Shown: positions 48,801-59,292 of the stretch, piece after piece
How positions within the stretch are numbered: the stretch's first letter is position 1
Layout of the letters: every line of letters starts with the position of its first letter
Origin: Cannabis sativa
Taxonomy: Eukaryota; Streptophyta; Magnoliopsida; Rosales; Cannabaceae
DNA length: 64,000 nt
Assembly: GCF_029168945.1 (NCBI RefSeq)
Contig: NC_083606.1
Location: forward strand, 15,526,041-15,590,040
Direction of reading: 5' to 3'
The notes under the pieces: generated by a model
Database searches by the model: none
What the model was told of the DNA's origin: nothing
The model's input: the letters and a program-made list of their open reading frames with translations, nothing else
Position numbers and translations under genes: made by a program

Positions 48801-49977
48801 ACATTATGGAAGAGGTTTATGTCTCTCAACCACCCGGTTTTCAAAATCATAAATACCCTAACCATGTTTACAAATTGAAAAAGGCTTTATATGGTTTAAA
48901 GCAAGCTCCTAGAGCTTGGTATGAAAGATTAAGCACTTTTCTTATTTCAAATGGTTTTTCAATGGGAAAAGCGGATAATACACTTTTTATAAAAAGAAAA
49001 TCCAAAGACATTATTATAGTACAAATTTATGTTGATGATATTATCTTTGGTGCTACTAATGATGCTCTTTGTGAAGAATTTTCTAAGTGTATGCATAGTG
49101 AGTTTGAGATGAGCATGATGGGAGAACTCAACTTTTTCTTGGACTTCAAATCAAGCAACAAAAGGATGGCATATTCATAGGTCAAACTAAGTACATCAAG
49201 GATCTTCTTCAAAAGTTTGACTTGGCAAATGCAAAGTCCATGAATACACCCATGAGCACATCCATAAAGATGGACAAAGATGAAAGCGGTAAGAATGTGG
49301 ACATCACCAAGTATCGAGGTATGATTGGCTCTTTATTATATTTAACCGCTAGTAGACCGGATATTTTGTTTAGTGTTGGTCTTTGTGCTAGGTACCAATC
49401 TTGTCCTAAAGAATCCCACTTAAGTGCCGTTAAAAGAATATTTAGATACTTGATAGGCACAATGAATCTAGGACTTTGGTACCCCAAGAACTCAAACTTT
49501 GAAATAGTTAGCTACTCGGATGCCGACTTTGCCGGTTGTAAGACGGATAGAAAAAGTACTAGTGGAACTTGTCACTTTTTAGGAAATTCCTTAGTGTCAT
49601 GGTTTAGCAAGAAACAAAACTCGGTAGCTCTATCCACAACCGAAGCCGAATATATAGCCGCGGGTAGTTGTTGTGCACAAATACTTTGGATGAAACAAAC
49701 TCTTAAGGATTTTGATATTGATTTTGAATGTACACCCATAAAGTGTGATAACACTAGTGCCATTAACCTCTCTAAGAATCCAATATTGCATTCTAGAGCC
49801 AAGCATATTGACATAAGGCACCACTTCCTTAGAGATCATATCCAAAGAGGTGATATTATGCTAGACTTTGTAAGCACCGAATTCCAATTAGCGGATATAT
49901 TCACCAAGCCTCTTAGTGATGAGAGATTTAGTTTCATTAGAAGAGAGCTAGGAATGACCAACTTAGATGAAATATAA
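45815..49977 (+). pseudogene. gag-pol: Copia Gag-Pol polyprotein, single frameshift
   Basis: The first frame, 45815-49180 (1121 residues), carries in order: Gag/UBN2 (about 15-220), CCHC knuckle [14 protein letters not shown] (about 299), protease [11 protein letters not shown] (about 366), gag_pre-integrase [11 protein letters not shown] (about 494), integrase core with the D,D,E site ([14 protein letters not shown] about 622, [10 protein letters not shown] about 655), then RT from [10 protein letters not shown] through YVDDIIFG (about 1072). Around 49138-49143 one base appears to be missing: the frame runs to an early stop at 49180 while the rest of RT and RNase H (TDRKSTSGTCHFLG, STTEAEYIAAG, HSRAKHIDIRHHF, LADIFTKPL) continues in another frame to 49977. 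All catalytic motifs are otherwise visible. The polyprotein would supply capsid, protease, integrase, RT and RNase H; as sequenced it lacks RNase H. Confidence 0.95.
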
Positions 49978-50920
49978 GGTTTGCTAGCTATGAAAAATTT
50001 TATATCTCTTTACTTACTTCTTTATGCATAATTGTTCCAAATATGATATTAATGAGATTTATATGCATAGATGTGAAAATTTATTGATACTTGACCTATA
50101 TGAACTATCCTTGTTGAAAAACTTAAAATTATAGGTCAAAATGTGGATTTTTGGTGAACCTTGGACTTGTTTTTAAACAAGTGAACATGTGAATTTTTGC
50201 ATATTTGATTTTCTTATGTGTCTATATGCTTGAATATGTGAAATAGAGTGTATTTAGTATGCCTATAGGTTTGCCTTGATTGAAATTTGCATGAAACAAA
50301 TTTTTGGTACCTCACTTGTTGAATTTTTAGATTTTTAGGCCTAAAAGAGTGTTTTTCGCCAAACTCTCTCATTTTTCAACATTTTTCGATTCCGTAAGTT
50401 TGTACACCTCACATTTTATTTTATAAAACTGCTGGAAAAAGAATTTTTCAATTTCGTTGCATAAAACTCATTTTTGGTACGGTTCTAGTTTTCTTGGCAA
50501 TTTTCGAAAAACTTACCGTAAATCGTCATTTTTCATTATTTTTCAGATTTTCTTGTTTGAGCAATTTTGTTTTATCATATTAAAGGTATTAGAATTGGTT
50601 TGGGGTCATTTGGGTCAAAATTGGATTTTTTAGCCCATTTTTAGAAATTTTTTTTTTTTGCTGGTCTTGTACCAACCGGAATTCCGGTTGTACCATCCGG
50701 AATTCCGGATGGCACAGGATCAGCAAAAGGGGCAGTTTTGTCATTTTCATGCGATTTTTTCCCTTTTTAAACCCTACCACCGAATTTTTCTTCCCCCATT
50801 CAGTTTTTTCAACCCTAAAACAGCAGCCACCATCTCCTTCTCTCTAAAATTCTCTCTTTCAAAGCCTCTTTCTCATCTTCCAAATAATTTAAAAAAAAAA
50901 AAAGAGAAGTGTGTTCTTCA
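49978..50920 (+). other. Spacer between pol and extra ORF
   Basis: About 940 non-coding bases. It holds two CCGGAATTCCGG palindromes (50676-50687 and 50697-50708) and pyrimidine-rich sequence just before the extra ORF (50780-50880), looking like a leader or internal promoter. Confidence 0.5.
50676..50708. promoter_or_regulatory. CCGGAATTCCGG palindromes upstream of extra ORF
   Basis: Two perfect copies of the LTR palindrome (50676-50687, 50697-50708), in a context like the LTR cluster (CTGGTC before, CCGGTTG between), about 210 bases before the extra ORF's ATG. Confidence 0.65.
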
Positions 50921-52132
50921 ATGGCTTCCTCATCAAGAGCTCCCAAGAAAATGGCTAATGCAATTCAACAAAGGGAAATAAGGGCAAAAGCAAGGCAAGA
51001 GCCCACTCTCTTCTTCAATGATGAAGATCACAACAAGTTTGTCAATGATTTCTCCTCTAGGAAAATTCTCAAAGGTAAAATTTGTGATCTCCCTAGCCTT
51101 GATTGTGTTGATTTTAGTCATCATTTTGATACCCTAGGATGGACATCTTTTATTCAAATCAATACTCCATTGTATCCTAGGCTAGTTCAAGGTTTTTATG
51201 CTTGTATTAAACCTACATTAGAACCTTTAGGTGTTAGAGGAACCCTTAGAGGAGTAGCTTTTGAACTCAATGTAGCATCTCTTAATGACATGTTAGGAGC
51301 ACCAAATGGTGGCATATTACTTGAACCCAAACTTTCTCTCAAAAATGATGCCATTTTTAACTTTGATGAGTGTTCTAGGAATATTTGTGGTGATGGCCCT
51401 TTTATTATGAGACCAAAAAGACACCAACTCACTTTAGAGGCTAAAATCCTCCACAAATTTATTGTTGCAAATCTTGCTCCTAGAAGTGGCCACCAAGATG
51501 AGATCAATTCCATTGATCAATTACTCATGCATCTCATTATAGCCAAAACCACACCCATCAACCTAGGCTATCTTATTTTAAAATTCATACTTGATGTGGA
51601 CAAGCCTAATATGATTAAGGCACTTCCCTTTGGTTTTCTTCTTAGCTACCTTTTTCCTCTCTTAGGAATTCCTACCCTACATGAAAAGAAAAATGATCCT
51701 ACCTCTAGTGACATTCTAGGATCCAAAACTTTCAAGGCTATGGGTTACAAATTCCTTAACAATGAGTGGGTGTTCACACCCAAAAGAGGGCAAAGAATGC
51801 AAATTGATTTGGAGAGTGATGATGAAGAAATTAATTTGCCCGCAAGTGAAAGTGAAGAAGAAGAAGAAGAAGAAGAAGAAGAGATGCCTCCTCAAGCTCC
51901 TCCCATGCCTACTTTTCCCCAATTCAACCTTGAGGAAGCATTCACTCGTCTTCACACTTCGGTTGACAACCAATTTCAAACCTTGCGACATGATCTCAAC
52001 TCACAACTCACCAACCTCAACAATGACATTAACACCATGAGGAGTGACATGGTTCATGGGTTTGCTAATGTGCAAGAGGAGATGGCACAATGGAGGGCAT
52101 ACATGGATCGCTTTGGCCCCCCACCAAACTAG
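50921..52132 (+). CDS. Additional ORF (aORF) of Sirevirus-like element, unknown function
   Basis: 403 residues from the ATG at 50921 (an upstream in-frame GTG is not a likely start). Sense orientation after pol, where Sireviruses carry an env-like or additional ORF. Basic N terminus (SSSRAPKKMANAIQQREIRA), then a globular region of about 250 residues with LGWTSFIQINTPLYPRLVQG followed by FYACIKP, reminiscent of the 'putative plant transposon protein' domain found in plant retroelements (from memory, not searched). Then comes an acidic run of about a dozen Glu, a Pro-rich linker (PPQAPPMPTFPQF) and a C-terminal heptad-like coiled coil (about 345-395). No signal peptide or clear transmembrane segment, so an envelope role is not supported. 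The uninterrupted frame in an element whose pol is broken by only one base fits recent selection. Confidence 0.85.
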   Translation: MASSSRAPKKMANAIQQREIRAKARQEPTLFFNDEDHNKFVNDFSSRKILKGKICDLPSLDCVDFSHHFDTLGWTSFIQINTPLYPRLVQGFYACIKPTLEPLGVRGTLRGVAFELNVASLNDMLGAPNGGILLEPKLSLKNDAIFNFDECSRNICGDGPFIMRPKRHQLTLEAKILHKFIVANLAPRSGHQDEINSIDQLLMHLIIAKTTPINLGYLILKFILDVDKPNMIKALPFGFLLSYLFPLLGIPTLHEKKNDPTSSDILGSKTFKAMGYKFLNNEWVFTPKRGQRMQIDLESDDEEINLPASESEEEEEEEEEEMPPQAPPMPTFPQFNLEEAFTRLHTSVDNQFQTLRHDLNSQLTNLNNDINTMRSDMVHGFANVQEEMAQWRAYMDRFGPPPN

Positions 52133-52410
52133 TTCTTGCATTATTTTTTTTTTTTTTGGCTTATTTAGTTTCCTTTTATTTTTATTTTTTATATTTTTTT
52201 TGGTTGTGTGCAAAGGCTTCATGCCTTTTGACTTTGTGTTAGTTTTTTTTTATTTGTTGTTTGTTTGGTGTGTTGAATGTTATTTTGGATGTTATGTTTT
52301 TTTTTTTTAATGCATTGGCATGTTGCTTTGTTTTTATTTTTATTATTTTTTTTTTCTTTCTCTTTTCTTTTATATTTTGTGAATTCCTTGCCACCCTTTT
52401 TGATGAATCA

Positions 52411-52650
52411 AAAGGGGGAGAACAACTATTGATTAATTTTTGGCATCACCTCAAATTTTTTTTTGGTATCTAATTCATTTATCATAAGTAAAAATTGAGG
52501 GGGAGTTTACAAATTCATGCAAGGTAAAATTAAAAGGTAAATTTTTTTTTCTTGCACACATTAAGGGGGAGCTAATCCAATTTACTTTGCTTAAATTTTT
52601 CTTTCCCTTTCAAAATAATCAAATATTTGATATCATCAAAAAGGGGGAGA
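52411..52650 (+). repeat. Repeated polypurine tracts before 3' LTR
   Basis: AAGGGGGAG-type tracts at about 52411, 52497, 52563 and 52641; the last abuts the 3' LTR and would prime plus-strand synthesis. The T-rich stretch 52140-52380 precedes them. Confidence 0.8.
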
Positions 52651-52651
52651 T

Positions 52652-54128
52652 TGTTAACTCAAACTTTTCGATCTCCTTGTTTTGATGATTAGCAAATATT
52701 TGATTATTATTTGTTACTAATGATTTATTGATTTTGTAGCAAATTTAAAAGAGAAAATAAATATTTTGGTATTTTTACCAAACTTTTAAAAGCAACACTA
52801 AATGGACTCAACAAGAATATCAAGAGCAAAAGATTCATCAAGGGATCAACAACTCAAGACCCTATTCAAAAGAGGTCTTCAAAGTCCCAAAGTCAAAAAG
52901 TCAACCCGAAAGTCAAAGTCAAAGTCAAAGTCAAGGTCAACTCTCGGGAAAAATCAACTTGGGATCAAAAACATGCAAATCAAGCTAGGAGGCTCATCTA
53001 CATCAAGACTACTCAAAATTAAATGGTATAAATCTAATTTAGTCTTGTTAAAGTGATTTGCATAGCACACTAAGTTTTTATAAATTTGAATTTTGGCCCA
53101 TTCACTAACTTGTGCAACAAGTTTTCTCACACGATAGTTCAAAAAATTTTTTGATTGAATTTCTAAATCACATTTTGTTTAACTAAGAGAACAAAGTTGG
53201 AATTTCTGAAATCGGATAATCGAGTAAGAAGTTATGCGCGTTTAAGTCCCGAAAAGTGGCATTTTTGCCACTGGTCAGCCATCCGGAATTCCGGTTGGCA
53301 ACCGGAATTCCGGTTGTAATCAATCCGGAATTCCGGTTCCTATCCGGACTTCCGGTTCATGGCTGACCTCACCTCGGGAAACGTGCTAACGGCTATAAAC
53401 GGCTAGTTTTTTTATCAAACACTATATAAACTCGATTTTTCTTTCAAAAAATAAGTTGGTTGAGCATTTATTACATATATCTAACCTATCTAAGTGAGAT
53501 TAAGGAGCTTCTAAGTTTGAAATCCAAACCAACACATTTCACACACTTTGAGCCAAAATTTGATTTTATTCATCTTAAGTGTGCTTGCTTTTCACTCTAG
53601 GTTTCCATTGTATCATCATATTTCTAGAGTGATTTTAGCTTGTATATCAAACACATTTCCATATTGTGATTGAGGTGAGGTTGGCACCGGTTTTGTAAAC
53701 AACCCGGAAATAGTGAGATTGGCACTTTAACAATCCGAGAAAGAGGTTAATAGTCCTCGGGGGTGCGAAACTATTGTAAGAGGTTTGGAAATACCTTGGT
53801 GAAAATTTCCCGGTTGTAAGGGTTAGTCAAGCCCGTTAACTTGGCTCGATATTGGAACTCAAAGCTAGGTCCATAGCTTTGAAGACCAAGGACGTAGGTG
53901 GCATAGTTCTACCGAACCTTGTAAAAATCGAGAGTTTGCATTTTCTAATCCTTAAACTCTTTACTTTACAAGTTTAATTATTTGTCTTAATATATTGCTT
54001 GCCATACTACTTGCTTTTACTTGATTAATTGACTAATTGCATAATTTTGTGTTAAAAGTTTTAATTTTCCGAAATTAGTTTAAATTTCCAATTCACCCCC
54101 CCTCTTGGAAACATATCTTGGGCTAACA
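52652..54128 (+). repeat. 3' LTR of Sirevirus-like element
   Basis: 1477 bp, nearly identical to 44288-45760, followed by TSD ATAAC. Confidence 0.95.
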
Positions 54129-54967
54129 ATAACATCAAGTAATAAACTCAGAATTCAAAAACACCATTAAAGAGCAATGCTTGAGTTCTTAAACTCAAAG
54201 CTTGCTCAAATAACACCACAACCCACAAACCTAGCTCAAATCAACCTAATTATCCTTAATTTAACTTCAAAATACAATTACAAACACTACTTACAGTCAC
54301 AGAACCCCAACTTAAGAAAAACATGCATAAACTCAACTATGAACATAAGAAAACCAAAGGAAATAGTGCTAAGGGTTTTTATTTCAATTGGATTCACCAA
54401 GAACTAGCTAAAATCCTCCGAATCAAGCTGATGAAACCCTAGTTTCTGCTGGTTTCAAGTGAGGTCGAGAGAAAGAGAGAGAAGGAGAGAGAAAGTGTTG
54501 AATTTTTCGGTATTTTTTTAATTTTGGTTGAATGAAAAAATCTAGTGTATATCCAACTTAATTAATTTTAGAAAATCAGATTATAAAACATAAGTAAACT
54601 CACTAAAAGACAAAACCCAAATTGCCGAAAATACCATTTTGCCCTTACGTAAGCTAAAAGGAAACCTTACTACCTAGAGGTAATTTTGTCATTTCTAAAA
54701 TCTTGAATATTCTCGATATTCTCAACGTTTATCTAATTCGCTCCGCTACTAAAAAAATACTAAAATGTGATTCTATTGGCCAAATGTCGCGTTCCAATAT
54801 TGTTGGGCACAAAAATACAAAAATGTAAATTTTTATATATGGCATAAATGGTACATCCTGAATTTAAATAAATCTCCATAAAATCATAAATCATAATTAA
54901 TAATCTAGTTTCATACTTAAGCCCTAATTATTCACTAATTCTAAATTAATATTAAGCGGTCTTTACA

Positions 54968-57617
54968 TAAAGATTTACTAAAAGGAGATATTTCTAATAC
55001 CTTTTTCTAATCTTGTAATTTATTAAAAATAAATTAATAAAATAAACTAAATTTAAAAATTGAATATTTATGGTTAAGATATTATAATTAAGATATTTAT
55101 AATATCATGTATAACTTATCATTCAAACAAAAAAAAAATAATATTAAAAATTCAAATTTTAAATTTGAACTATTATGGTTGATATATCTATAAAATATCT
55201 AGACTAATTTTAAATTTTATTACTATTTAATTAGCATCTGATAATTAAAATATGATATTTCAATTAAATAAAAGATAAAATTACCAATTAATTAAAATAT
55301 ATCTAATATTATGACATCAAATTTTATATATTAAATGATAAATAAAATTAATAAATTAATCAATATCCAATAATCTAAAAAACATAAAATTCAATTTTAA
55401 ACCTTTTAATATTCAAATTAATAATAATTTATTAAAAAATTCAATATTATTAATTTTGAAATGACATTTAGGTTCAAAATTGAAAAATATAATTCACCAC
55501 AAATTTTTGGAATTTTCTAGTAATTACTTTAATTAAAAAAAAAATAACCAAAATGGTGATGTGCCCAAAACTAACTGTTGAACAGTCTTTGGAAGCGCAC
55601 GAGAAGGGCCTTAATGCCCAAAAATCATGCGCACGGGACACCAACCTAAGGCCGAGAAACCTCGACCACCGTCCAAGTGACGCGCACTGGAAAGACGAGC
55701 CACAAAGGCTCTTGCGCACGCGGAGAGGCAGCCCATGCCAAGAATATTCAGCTTTGCACCCCTAAATGTGGACACAAACCGCCCAGCAACCCAAAAAATA
55801 AGTTTTTGGGTCCAATTTTAAATTTTGTGAAATCAGTACATGCTTAAATTCAACGAACTTTATTTCTAAAATAAATTTAATCACTGAATATCTAAAATTA
55901 AATTATTTTTCATAGAAATACATGTAATTTCACTTAAAATTCATCAAATCACATACACTCAATATGAAACCATCTAAATCACATTAAAAAAAAATCGTAT
56001 GAATTCATATTTGAGATGAAAGTAAATTATTACCATAGCTGTGAGGCAAGTTTTTTGAACTTATTTTATCAAGACTTTAATTTACTAACAAGCATGTTTG
56101 AGTACCACCTTGAATAGTGTGGGCTTGTACTCAACTCACTAATGGAACAATTTGAGATAGAGGAAAGGGTATGGAATTTTTGAAAATGAGGAAGAGAAAA
56201 TGAGAGCTTTTTCATGTCAATTCACTTTGAATCCGACAGAGAAATTAGGTTAATGATAAAACTCTCATCTCTTTCTTTATATAGCCAACACACTAAGGTT
56301 AGATTATATGAGATGAGCTAAAATAAAGATAATTGGGCCTAAGACAAAGCCATGGCTAAAATTCATATAGAATGACACATGGATTTGATTTTTACCACTT
56401 TATTTTATTTAATGAAGCAAATAAGTCTTTTCCAATTTTACCATGTATGTCATCTAATTATTTAAATATCAATTTTTATTTAATAATTACAAATAATTAT
56501 TAAAGAGAAATACAATTTAAATATATGCATTAATTAGACCCGCAAAGTGTCTTAATTAATAAATAAACTATTATTTCTTTTCTTCTCAAATTTCTCCAAA
56601 CTTAGTGAAAATTTTGAAATAAGATATATTTTATTTTTGAATTCTAATTAAGATATTAAATCAATTAATTGAGTCTACAAAGCACGATTATCTCAAATAA
56701 TGTGGGGACAACGGACCTATGAAATCAAGCTCCCAATAAGCAGATCTGAAATTTCTTAACTAATTAATTCTTTCTGACTCCACTATAGATTTGGAATTGC
56801 ACTTTTAATTTAATAATATTGATACGCTATGAATTATTCATTGTTTCAATCTAAATATTCAATGATCCTTTATAGACAGTTTACATTGAGTAGGAATAAA
56901 TTTACTATTTTACCCTTTAATGTATTTTTTTCTTAAAACACTTAGCTGCTTATAAATGATATTTCAATAAACTAATATAAATACTGGAATAAGAGCTCTT
57001 CCATTTATATCATTTAGTAAAGTTTTAAGGAAACCAACATTTCACTTCTAAATAGTTATAGATGTTATACATTTCTCACATCTATGATTAACGTTGCCAC
57101 TCAATTTACTATCGAGTTCCCAAGATTTAAGTATGGGTTAGTCCTTTGGATAAGCTGGTAACAAACAAGTTAAAGAACCAGTATAGTACAATTAAGCTAA
57201 AGCTTAATCATCTCAGGGTTGGGATCAATTAACTTAAGGTTAACTAAGTGATATTGACATAGAAAATATATAACAGTAAGTTTATGATATCTTTTCTACT
57301 TATACATCTGATACTTTGCTAATACCCTAGAAAATATATTCTACATGTCCAAGTGTAAGCAAAACACATCGCTAATTATCATGCCAGTGTAAATCCAGTA
57401 TATTGATAAATCATGAAACTAAATAGTTTGAAGCATATAATCATGATTATTTTTCATTGTACAAACAATACTATAAACATGAGTAACTATGTGTTCGGAA
57501 TTTAATATAATTTATAGATTAAATATATAATTATGAAAGTAACATGTGAACCAAGCATTATAAGGTAATTTCTGATCTTTTATTAACTAGTAAATAATAG
57601 AACATAAAACCCCAACA
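54968..57617 (-). mobile_element. Old relic of TR-GAG-family element (leader plus 5' LTR)
   Basis: The LTR at about 56055-57617 ends AAACCCCAACA and is a diverged relative of 7709-9611 (shared ATTTACTAACAAGCATG, TATCACGCC-like and AATCCAGT blocks). To its left, a degenerate PBS region (ACCATAGCTGTGAGGCAAG) aligns with ACCATGGCTCTGATACCAG of the 1-9611 element, and AT-rich leader follows to 54968. No gag remains. A GC-rich island at 55550-55790 lies in the leader. Confidence 0.65.
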
Positions 57618-59292
57618 TGGCAGACATTCAACCTTGAATCTAAGAAAATGACGTATCAACTTTCTTAGCAAAGCTCGAAGAAACCTAAACATGTTTTGGA
57701 AAGTTTAATGGTGGGTTCTCGGGAATAACCTTAATTTGAGTGTTAACAATTTCCAATGAATGTCATCGACCATCTTTAACACTAAAAGGTGTTTCAAATT
57801 TTTAAAGCTTGCTAAGTGATTTTTTTGGTTTGAAGGTTCGAAAAAGGTAAAAATGGTAAATTGATTTCTAAATTTTTATTTATAAGAAACCACAATCCGT
57901 TCCATCTTAATCCTACGTCTCTTATAAGATGGGCCAGAGAAAGCAAAAACTTGATCTAATGATCTGGAAATACAAACAGGTTCATTATTATCATAATCTT
58001 TGTTACAACAGAGTTAAAATGAAAATTAAAAGATTTATTATTCCTAGCTATTTTCATCATAAGCAAAAGTAAAATGTTAGCCAAACAGAACTTAAGCCTA
58101 AAACTCAAATAATACATAAAACGATTATGCTGTAGTTTTCAAAGAATAAATAAAATAAACTAAATCTTAAAACAATAATTTTATGTATATATATATATAT
58201 ATATATAAAAATATTTAAAAGAACTATAATTATATTTCAAAGGACAACATTCTACCCTTCCAAAAAATATTGGACAACATTTTAATGACGCAATAATAAA
58301 CCTTCAAACCGTAATATCTATAAACGACATCTCAATCATGAATCAATTCATAAACAAACATATGATATCATTTGATTAATTTCCATAAACAACAGAATAT
58401 CCATCTCTATAGTCTCTTACTTACAAGGCATGCACATAACAATATATATAAGAACTCCCACACATACAAAAATGTGAGCAAGAAAACACTCAAATAAGAA
58501 CAAGTGAAATCCTGAACAAAGCAGCAGCCACAGACAAGAACATCATCATCTTGAGTTGAGAAAGCTAAATGCTAAAATCATCACAGAACCATCTTAGACA
58601 TTATCTTAACTCCAAAAATCATAAACGATTTGATCCACAGAGATTGTGGTGTATCAGTTGGGATGCCTTGAAATGGCACCTTGCAGAGTATGACACTGTG
58701 GCAAGTGAATGACATAGCCGCTATATCAGCTCGATGGTTTACAAAGATGGTTCCTCAAACCGTGTTAGAATTTAGAATAAGATGCATAGGATTCCATCTC
58801 AAAACTATAATGGAAGTAATCTATTCATTTTATATATGGTAATTTATTTTCACACATTAACTATGTAGAACTAACTCTAATAAACTGAAAGAGCGAGGAA
58901 TGTGAAGTGTACTACCCAATCCCCTTTTGTGATTAAAACGAACACACCAAAAAAAAGTAAAAAAACAGTTTGTGATTTAAACTTGAAATACTAATTCATA
59001 GTGAAGCTGACAGAATAGTAGCATCATCAGTTATTTAATTATGAGCAGAAATGTCATAAGGTGTGTACTTGTGAAAGAAAAGACATGGAAATGGATTTCC
59101 TGAGGAATTCATTTATATATTTCAAGAAATACAATAATTATTGTTCTATTACTACTTTAATTTGGCATGGAAAGGTGATATGAAGCGGTACCATTTAAAG
59201 AGCATTGTGAGTTGAGTGGTTTGGGGTCTAATTTAAAGGAGAGATTTTTGTTTTTTTCAGCTTATTTTTCAGAAACTAATCCTCAATTTCTC
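57618..59292. other. Intergenic DNA and probable 3' UTR of GH17 gene
   Basis: A (TA) microsatellite is at 58185-58206. The segment 58600-58790 is more balanced in composition than its surroundings but I recognise no coding family. The part nearest 59292 should be the GH17 3' UTR. Confidence 0.4.

Larger units (their letters stand above)
44288..54128 (+). mobile_element. Nearly complete Sirevirus-like Copia retrotransposon
   Basis: 9841 bp. LTRs 44288-45760 and 52652-54128, TSD ATAAC at 44283-44287 and 54129-54133, Met-tRNA PBS, gag-pol frame, an extra ORF after pol, four polypurine tracts. By eye the LTRs differ by about half a dozen changes, mostly single-base indels, so insertion is young. 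gag-pol has one frameshift, near 49140. The extra 3' ORF and multiple PPTs put it with the Sirevirus (Maximus/SIRE) lineage of Copia. Confidence 0.95.
42264..54967 (-). mobile_element. Gypsy-like (probable solo) LTR interrupted by a Sirevirus-like element
   Basis: LTR parts 42264-44287 and 54134-54967, about 2.86 kb in total. The plus-strand ends are TGTTTACACC and GGTCTTTACA, forming a short inverted terminal repeat. Homologous in reverse to 20535-21963. No internal domains and no clear TSD (left flank TTAGT, right TAAAG), so the left boundary is tentative. Contains repeated phrases such as GCACCCAAGTTGAC and GCGCCTAG at 42715-43280. Confidence 0.65.

Noticed and set aside
42264..54967. Exact TSD for the Gypsy-like LTR
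   Set aside because: Flanks TTAGT and TAAAG do not match, so the solo-LTR reading and the left boundary remain tentative.
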